DNA from: Bacteroidales bacterium
Lineage (GTDB): Bacteria; Bacteroidota; Bacteroidia; Bacteroidales; B18-G4
DNA: 48,678 bases
Reading direction: 5' to 3'
Assembly: GCA_018400295.1 (NCBI GenBank)
Contig: JAGYMZ010000017.1
Span: 1 to 48,678 of the forward strand
Shown here: positions 42,556 to 48,678 of the stretch, in pieces
How the letters are laid out: each line of letters starts with the position of its first letter
How positions within the stretch are numbered: the stretch's first letter is position 1
Program-made: the position numbers and the translations under genes
Notes under the pieces: generated by a model
Database searches by the model: none
The model's input: the letters and a program-made list of their open reading frames with translations, nothing else
Told to the model about the DNA's origin: nothing

Positions 42556-43800
42556 ATGACAGCAAAGAAATCAAAAGGAACCATGTGGAAGTATCCATGG
42601 GGGTACCGTGAGGGTTTCATCATCACCTTATCCGTCATGGTTGCCGGTTTTGCGATGCAGCTTGTAAAAGGATCGGGGGTTCACTTACCCGGATGGCCTG
42701 TAAATGGGATTATCCTGGTGGTGTTCATCCTGTATCTCATCCTGGTGCACAGGTATGTCAAACATCCGCTTATTCGATGGTTATCCAGTTCCGGGGCCGC
42801 GATAGCCTCGATCAGCGTTTTCACATTGCTGGTTTTATTAATGGGTTTTATTCCTCAAAAGGACCCCCAGGCAAATGATTTCCTGAAAATGACCGGGCTG
42901 GATCACATCACCCGTAGCTGGGCATACCTGCTGACCTCGCTTTTCCTGCTTATTGTACTGGGGTTCACCATAATGCGAAGAACCCTCCCTTTCAGCATCA
43001 AGAATACAGCTTTCTTTCTTAATCATGCGGGGTTATGGATCGTTATCGTGGCTGCTTCCCTGGGTTCGGCCGATCTGTGGCGACTGAGTATGTCCGTCAA
43101 CGAGGGCCAGGTTTCTTTTACCGCTTATGATGCACAAAATAACGGGTACCGGCTTCCATTTGCCATCAAACTCATGGATTTTAAGATTGATGAGTATCCG
43201 CCGAGACTGGGGTTGATGAATAATGCAGACGGGTCCCTGAAGATTAAAAAAGGGGATAAGTTGTTTGAAGTGGTGGAAGGGTCGGAAGCGCAGTTGGACG
43301 GATGGAAAATGGTTGTTGTGCACTATTATGAGAATGCCCGGAAGAACCTGAACAGATATGAACCCACATCTATGGAGGGTGCTGCTCCGGCCGCTTTGGT
43401 GCTGGCTGTTGAGCGTTCGCAAAGGGATACTGTTTTGGGATGGATTTCCAGCGGAAGCCATAAGGTATCCCCGTCTTTTTTGCCCCTGAACCATGAGGTT
43501 TCCCTGGCCATGATCTCCCCTGCACCCCGGAAATACAGTTCGTCAATACGGATTTATGAATCGATGAACGAATATGAAGATTTTACGGTAGAAGTGAATG
43601 ATCCAGTGAAATACAGGGGCTGGAAAATATACCAGGCGGGGTATAACGAAAAGAAGGGGAAATGGTCCCGGCTCAGCGTATTTGAGCTGGTGCGGGATCC
43701 CTGGTTGCCGGTCGTATATACTGGCATTTTTATGATACTCATTGGTTCACTGTACCTCGTCTGGATGGGCCGGTCTGCCAAACCAACTGCGAAGCAATGA
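42556..43800 (+). CDS. resB: ResB-like cytochrome c biogenesis protein
   Basis: A 414-residue membrane protein of the ResB/CcsB family, which with CcsA delivers and attaches haem to periplasmic c-type cytochromes. Four or five helices occupy residues 20-175, including KNTAFFLNHAGLWIVIVAAS; a periplasmic domain of about 200 residues follows (NGYRLPFAIKLMDFKIDEYP is typical), ending with NDPVKYRGWKIYQAGYNEKK and a final helix near residue 390. Its stop overlaps the ccsA start (ATGA). The operon fits an organism with cytochrome c-dependent respiration. Confidence 0.87.
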   Translation: MTAKKSKGTMWKYPWGYREGFIITLSVMVAGFAMQLVKGSGVHLPGWPVNGIILVVFILYLILVHRYVKHPLIRWLSSSGAAIASISVFTLLVLLMGFIPQKDPQANDFLKMTGLDHITRSWAYLLTSLFLLIVLGFTIMRRTLPFSIKNTAFFLNHAGLWIVIVAASLGSADLWRLSMSVNEGQVSFTAYDAQNNGYRLPFAIKLMDFKIDEYPPRLGLMNNADGSLKIKKGDKLFEVVEGSEAQLDGWKMVVVHYYENARKNLNRYEPTSMEGAAPAALVLAVERSQRDTVLGWISSGSHKVSPSFLPLNHEVSLAMISPAPRKYSSSIRIYESMNEYEDFTVEVNDPVKYRGWKIYQAGYNEKKGKWSRLSVFELVRDPWLPVVYTGIFMILIGSLYLVWMGRSAKPTAKQ

Positions 43801-44594
43801 CCTGGTTAGAATTTCCATACTTTGCATTTTCTGCCATATTCCTGTGGTTTACAGGAGTGTTGTTGGCCCTTGTCCGCTTAAGAGGGGGTGCTGTTATCCT
43901 TCGGGATGTGCTGCTTATTTCCGGTACGCTTTTACCGCTTGCATTTGTCCTGTTGTTATGGGACAGTCTTGAGCGCCCTCCATTCAGAACACTGGCGGAA
44001 ACCAGGGTGTGGTATACGGTTTTTATCACTGTGATCGGACTGGTTATTTACTACCGTTGGCGGCTTGTCTGGATGCTGATCTACACCATGGTTATGGGTG
44101 CTGTTTTTTTGATCATCAATTATGTGAATCCCGATACGTTCGACAAAACCCTTATGCCCGCATTGCAAAGTCCATGGTTTATCCCGCATGTGATCGTTTA
44201 CATCATTGGATATGCATTCCTGGCTGCTTCATCCCTGATCGGGATAAAGGGCCTGTATCAGTTATACCGCGGCAAATCCCCTGATCACACCTTATGGCTT
44301 GCCGATAATGTGGTATACATCGGTTTTGCTTTTCTTACTTTCGGACTGCTCTTTGGTGCCCTGTGGGCTAAGGAAGCCTGGGGTCATTACTGGTCCTGGG
44401 ACCCAAAAGAGACCTGGGCATTTATTACCTGGTTGGTTTATTTATTATACATTCATTTCAGGATCAATAAAAAAAGTGCCATTCGTACTGCCCTGTGGGT
44501 CCTTGCCCTGGCATTTGCGGTATTGCTGATCTGCTGGTTCGGAATAAATTATTTGCCTTCTGCCCGGTCAAGCGTGCACGTGTATTCCACATGA
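43797..44594 (+). CDS. ccsA: CcsA-like cytochrome c haem-handling protein
   Basis: A 265-residue protein with about seven to eight membrane helices. The tryptophan-rich haem-binding signature WGHYWSWDPKETWAFITWLV is complete, with histidines in SPWFIPHVIVYIIGYAF and LLYIHFRINKK as probable haem ligands. It partners ResB to move haem across the inner membrane and join it to apocytochrome c. The four-base overlap with resB indicates coupling. Confidence 0.92.
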   Translation: MTWLEFPYFAFSAIFLWFTGVLLALVRLRGGAVILRDVLLISGTLLPLAFVLLLWDSLERPPFRTLAETRVWYTVFITVIGLVIYYRWRLVWMLIYTMVMGAVFLIINYVNPDTFDKTLMPALQSPWFIPHVIVYIIGYAFLAASSLIGIKGLYQLYRGKSPDHTLWLADNVVYIGFAFLTFGLLFGALWAKEAWGHYWSWDPKETWAFITWLVYLLYIHFRINKKSAIRTALWVLALAFAVLLICWFGINYLPSARSSVHVYST

Positions 44595-44766
44595 ATTTTG
44601 CATTGCTTGCCACTGTCGTCCTTCCGGAATATCTGATCTGCGTCGCATCACAAGCAGCGGAATAATGTGCTTGTGGTGAAAGACTTCGAAAAGGCCTGTA
44701 TGACGTTTTTGAACGGATCAGTGAATGTTTTGTTTATCTTCGTGTGATCAAACCAGTCAATTAATT

Positions 44767-47700
44767 ATGATTAACAAGATCATTTCCTTTTCCCTGAGGA
44801 ACAGGTTAATTATTGGTATTCTTACCATTGCGCTCATAGCCTGGGGTAGTTATAATTTCACTGTTTTATCCATTGATGCAGTCCCCGACATCACCAATAA
44901 CCAGGTTCAGGTCATCACGGTGGCACCCTCCCTTGCCCCCCAGGAGGTTGAGCAATTCATAACATTTCCCGTAGAGATAGCCATGGCCAATATCCAGGAT
45001 GTCGTTGAGATCCGCTCAATTTCACGTTTTGGTCTTTCTGTGGTCACCATCGTATTTAAGGATAATGTCGACCATTACCTAGCGCGGCAGATGGTGAGTG
45101 AGCAGATAAAGATTGCGGAAGGGGATATCCCTGAAGGGTATGGTATGCCGGAAATGATGCCTGTCACCACCGGCCTGGGTGAAATTTATCAATATGTGAT
45201 CGAAGCGGAACCAGGATATGAAGACGTATATACACCCATGGAACTCCGTACGATTCAGGATTGGATCATCAAGCGGCAATTGTCCGGAATTCCGGGGATC
45301 GTTGAAATAAGCAGTTTCGGTGGGTTCTTAAAACAATATGAGGTAACCATTAAGCCCAGAACGCTGGTTGGCATGGACATTACCGTACCCGAGATTTTCG
45401 AGGCCCTGGTAAAAAACAATGAAAATTCCGGTGGAAGTTATATAGAAAAAGGACCGGAATTATATTACATAAGGGCAGAAGGCCTGATTGAGAACAAAGA
45501 GGATATAGAGAACATCATCGTAAAAAACATTGATGATGTTGCCGTATTGGTCAAAGATATAGCGGAGGTGAACATTAGCGCACCACCGCGTTACGGGGCC
45601 ATGACCAAAGACGGGAAAGGGGAGGCTGTGGGGGGTATTACCCTCATGCTCAAAGGGGCCAATTCGGCGAAGGTGATCGGTGATGTGAAAGAACGAATGG
45701 AAAAGGTAAAAAAGACCCTTCCGGAAGGCGTGAGCGTTCATGCGTATCTTGACCGGTCTGAACTGATCTCAAAGACGATCCGGACCGTCAGAAACAACCT
45801 GGTCGAGGGGGGTCTGATCGTGATCTTTATTCTGATTCTTTTACTGGGGAATTACCGGGCAGGCCTGATTGTTGCCTCTGTGATCCCTTTGTCCATGCTT
45901 TTTGCTTTTTCCATGATGAATCTTTTCGGTGTGTCCGCAAGTCTGATGAGCCTTGGTGCCATCGATTTTGGCTTGATCGTGGACGGATCGGTTATCGTGG
46001 TTGAAGGGATCGTATACCAGATCCACAAGAATACATTGAAACGAAAGCTCACACCTGAAGAATTGCGTGAGAACATATATATCGCCGGATCAAAAGTCAG
46101 CAAATCTGCTGTATTCGGAGTGCTGATCATTCTGATCGTATATATTCCCATATTGGCCTTTTCGGGAATTGAAGGCAAGATGTTCAGACCTATGGCGCAG
46201 ACTGTGATCTTTGCATTGCTGGGCGCACTGATCCTTTCGCTAACCTATGTACCCATGATCTCATCATTGGTTTTAAGCCGTAAAACAAAAGAAAAGCGGA
46301 ATATCGCGGACCGGATCATTGCGTATATGCAGCGTGCACATAAACCCGTCCTGGAATTTTCCTTGCGCAACAAGATCCTTTTGATCGGGTTGGTTTTGAT
46401 TGTCCTGGCCCTTAGTTTTTACCAGTTTTCCAGGATGGGCGGGGAATTTATACCAACGCTGGAAGAGGGGGATCTGGCGGCCCAGATGACCCTGTCCCCC
46501 GGATCATCCTTATCAGAAAGCATTGCTTCCACAACCAGGGCGGAAAAGATCCTGTTAACGAATTTCCCTGAGGTTAAGGAAGTGGTTTCCAAGATCGGAA
46601 CCGCTGAAGTACCTACCGATCCCATGGCTATTGAGGATGCAGACATTATGATCATCATGAAGCCGAAGGAGGAGTGGGTTTCGGCCAAAACACGGGAAGA
46701 GATGATGGACAAGATGAAGAGCGCATTATCGGTCCTGCCCGGGGTGTCTTTTGATTTCACCCAACCCATCCAATTGCGTTTCAACGAACTTATGACCGGT
46801 GTTAAAGCCGATGTAGCCGTTAAAATTTTTGGTGAGGACCTGGGGAAATTGTCTGAAAAAGCACATGAAGCTGCCGGGATCATTAATGATGTAAAAGGTG
46901 CCGGGGACGTGAGGGTGGAACAGATCACAGGAATGCCCCAGTTAAGAATAAAGTATAAGCGTGACCAGCTGGCACAGTTCGGATTGAACGTGAAAGACAT
47001 CAACCGTATTATCCGGATTGGTTATGGTGGAGAGGTGGCGGGTATTGTATATGAAGGTGAACGCCGTTTTGATCTGGTGCTGAGGTTGTGCGAAGAGTGC
47101 AGGAATGAAATGCAGAGCATTGAAAATCTTCGCGTAAACAGTCCCTCGGGTGAGTTCATCCTGCTTCAGCAGGTTGCGGATATTGAAATAACCAGCGGAC
47201 CGATGCAAATATCCAGGGATGATACCAAAAGGAGGATCACCATTGGGATCAATGTCCGGAACCGGGATGTCGAATCCTTCATTGATGAAGTCAACCGTGA
47301 CCTGGAGCAAGACCTGCAATTGCCTCCGGGATATTATCTTAGTTACGGGGGTGATTTTGAAAACCTTCAGAATGCCAGACGAACATCCAGCTTTGCTGTG
47401 CCGGTATCTCTTCTGGTCATCCTTGTGCTGTTGTATTTTGCATTTTATTCATTAAAGCAGGCACTCATGATCTACACAGCAATACCCCTGGCGGCTGTTG
47501 GGGGAATATGGGCCTTGTACCTCAGGGGCATGCCTTTCAGCATATCAGCCGGTGTGGGGTTCATTGCGTTATTCGGCGTAGCCGTTCTGAATGGTATTGT
47601 ATTGATATCCTATTATAATCAGCTCAAGAAAGAGGGCGTGAATGACATTTATGAAAGGGTCCGGCGGGGGACCCGGTTAAGGCTCCGGCCTGTGGTGATG

Positions 47701-48678
47701 ACCGCTTCTGTGGCCGCCCTGGGGTTCCTCCCTATGGCTTTGTCAACCGCACCGGGTGCGGAAGTCCAAAAGCCACTGGCCACAGTTGTGATCGGTGGAT
47801 TAATTACTGCCACATTTCTGACCCTTGTGGTGTTGCCCGTGGTTTATATATTATTTGACAGGATAGGGAATGGCAGGAATAACATTCGTGCCATGGCGTT
47901 CATACTGATCATGCTGGGATCCGGTAATTTTCTGATGGCCCAGGATGCCGGGGAGATTGATCTGAACCGTGCTGTCCACCTGGCGCTGGAGCATAATCTC
48001 ACAATCGAAAATGCCCGGATGGAACTGGAAATGGCCGGCAAAATGAAAAAGACAGCCATCGATCTTCCATCACCCGAAGTTGATTATGAGCGGGGACAGA
48101 TCAATTCTGCATTGGATGACCACAGGTGGCTCATAACGCAGTCTTTCCATTTTCCCTTGGTATACGCTTCTCAATATAAATGGCAGAAGGAAAATGAACT
48201 GCTGGCGGAAAAAAACCTAAAGGTCATACAAACCCGTTTTATGGTTGAGGCATCCCTGATCTACCTCAACTGGCTGAAAGCCATAGACCGGGAATCGATA
48301 CTATGTGAGCTGGACAGTTTGTACCGGGATTTTATGGAGATCCTGACACTGAAATACGAAAAGGGGGATATTGGCTATCTTTCGGTTACCATGGCAGAAT
48401 CTAAGGTGGGCCGTATCCGGAACCAGTTGTTGCAGGGTGAAATCGATGTGAAGATCAAAGCCCGGGAATTGCAGAAGCTTATGGGAATAAAGGGGGATTG
48501 GATTCCGCTTGAAGGAGGATACATTAAATTACCCGCCCCTTCAATGCCGGCTCGTGCATCTGCCCCCTTGCTCGGGTATTACCGGCAGCAGATCGAATTG
48601 AAAAGGGCTGCGGTTGCGACCCATTCGATGAAACTTTTTCCGGACCTGAGGATTGGATATTTTAACCAGACACTGGAT
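44767..48678 (+). CDS. CzcA/CusA-type RND metal efflux pump fused to TolC-like outer-membrane channel, 3' end cut
   Basis: The frame is open from ATG 44767 to the window end, 1304 codons without a stop. Residues 1 to about 1035 are a heavy-metal RND pump: FTVLSIDAVPDITNNQVQV, TFPVEIAMANIQDVVEIRS and the proton-relay helix GAIDFGLIVDGSVIVVEG (from about residue 397). After the last helix comes MAFILIMLGSGNFLMAQDAG (about 1043-1062), which looks like a signal peptide, then a TolC/OEP-type domain (IDLNRAVHLALEHNLTIENA, MVEASLIYLNWLKA). Such pump-channel fusions occur in Bacteroidota. No membrane-fusion-protein gene is seen upstream, so it should lie beyond the window. The 172-base gap before it has only weak promoter-like boxes. 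Confidence 0.9.
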   Translation, partial: MINKIISFSLRNRLIIGILTIALIAWGSYNFTVLSIDAVPDITNNQVQVITVAPSLAPQEVEQFITFPVEIAMANIQDVVEIRSISRFGLSVVTIVFKDNVDHYLARQMVSEQIKIAEGDIPEGYGMPEMMPVTTGLGEIYQYVIEAEPGYEDVYTPMELRTIQDWIIKRQLSGIPGIVEISSFGGFLKQYEVTIKPRTLVGMDITVPEIFEALVKNNENSGGSYIEKGPELYYIRAEGLIENKEDIENIIVKNIDDVAVLVKDIAEVNISAPPRYGAMTKDGKGEAVGGITLMLKGANSAKVIGDVKERMEKVKKTLPEGVSVHAYLDRSELISKTIRTVRNNLVEGGLIVIFILILLLGNYRAGLIVASVIPLSMLFAFSMMNLFGVSASLMSLGAIDFGLIVDGSVIVVEGIVYQIHKNTLKRKLTPEELRENIYIAGSKVSKSAVFGVLIILIVYIPILAFSGIEGKMFRPMAQTVIFALLGALILSLTYVPMISSLVLSRKTKEKRNIADRIIAYMQRAHKPVLEFSLRNKILLIGLVLIVLALSFYQFSRMGGEFIPTLEEGDLAAQMTLSPGSSLSESIASTTRAEKILLTNFPEVKEVVSKIGTAEVPTDPMAIEDADIMIIMKPKEEWVSAKTREEMMDKMKSALSVLPGVSFDFTQPIQLRFNELMTGVKADVAVKIFGEDLGKLSEKAHEAAGIINDVKGAGDVRVEQITGMPQLRIKYKRDQLAQFGLNVKDINRIIRIGYGGEVAGIVYEGERRFDLVLRLCEECRNEMQSIENLRVNSPSGEFILLQQVADIEITSGPMQISRDDTKRRITIGINVRNRDVESFIDEVNRDLEQDLQLPPGYYLSYGGDFENLQNARRTSSFAVPVSLLVILVLLYFAFYSLKQALMIYTAIPLAAVGGIWALYLRGMPFSISAGVGFIALFGVAVLNGIVLISYYNQLKKEGVNDIYERVRRGTRLRLRPVVMTASVAALGFLPMALSTAPGAEVQKPLATVVIGGLITATFLTLVVLPVVYILFDRIGNGRNNIRAMAFILIMLGSGNFLMAQDAGEIDLNRAVHLALEHNLTIENARMELEMAGKMKKTAIDLPSPEVDYERGQINSALDDHRWLITQSFHFPLVYASQYKWQKENELLAEKNLKVIQTRFMVEASLIYLNWLKAIDRESILCELDSLYRDFMEILTLKYEKGDIGYLSVTMAESKVGRIRNQLLQGEIDVKIKARELQKLMGIKGDWIPLEGGYIKLPAPSMPARASAPLLGYYRQQIELKRAAVATHSMKLFPDLRIGYFNQTLD

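Noticed and set aside
44706-44742. Promoter of the CzcA-TolC gene (TTTTTG and TATCTTCG)
   Set aside because: The -7 box has a mismatch and the spacing of 23 bases is long; too weak to annotate as a feature.

Overview
The window looks like a Bacteroidota (Bacteroidetes) chromosome, probably of the Bacteroidales or a nearby order. Evidence: TAnnTTTG-type -7 promoter boxes with almost no Shine-Dalgarno sequences, a secreted nuclease-like protein with a type IX secretion C-terminal domain, a CzcA pump fused to its outer-membrane channel, and a panC-panD-YbhN-rfaE2-radA block. I see no tRNA, rRNA, CRISPR array, insertion sequence or phage gene.

Region 1 (1 to about 24850, all on +) is one long, tightly packed pigment-lipid cluster that runs off the left edge. 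It holds darA and darB (dialkylresorcinol formation), two acyl carrier proteins, four further ketosynthase-fold proteins of the FabB/FabF kind plus an incomplete one, two dehydratases, an LpxL-like acyltransferase, a BtrH-like acyltransferase, a C45-type Ntn hydrolase, a PaaK-like CoA ligase, a CrtI-like FAD oxidoreductase, a B12-binding radical SAM enzyme, a LolA-like carrier, a lipoprotein, a GT2-DUF2062 protein, a polysaccharide deacetylase and a 1280-residue RND/PlsC/methyltransferase fusion. This is the gene content of a flexirubin-type aryl polyene-dialkylresorcinol ester pathway. The ketoreductase and aryl-starter genes are not in the window and presumably lie to the left. Two secreted proteins of unknown function follow (24932 to 26424) and end at a clear intrinsic terminator.

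Region 2 (26500 to 34500) holds a PlsC-like acyltransferase, a convergent steroid 5-alpha-reductase-family membrane protein, then gatE-gatD, an archaeal-type Glu-tRNA(Gln) amidotransferase pair that is unexpected in a bacterium, a T9SS-exported endonuclease/phosphatase-fold protein and a small zinc-ribbon protein.

Region 3 (34000 to 42400) is housekeeping: DUF2784 protein, ClC channel with CBS domains, exonuclease III, then a leftward operon (thioredoxin-like, panC, panD, YbhN-like, rfaE2, radA).

Region 4 (42450 to the right edge) carries ResB and CcsA for cytochrome c maturation, behind a possibly structured leader, and a CzcA-TolC fusion efflux pump cut by the window end.

The most interesting points are: the two dehydratases that have lost complementary catalytic residues and could form one composite active site; the three-part transporter/acyltransferase/methyltransferase fusion with a nine-G run near its start; the bacterial GatDE pair; and a signal-peptide-like segment at the joint of the CzcA-TolC fusion. 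All calls come from reading the sequence; no database search was run.
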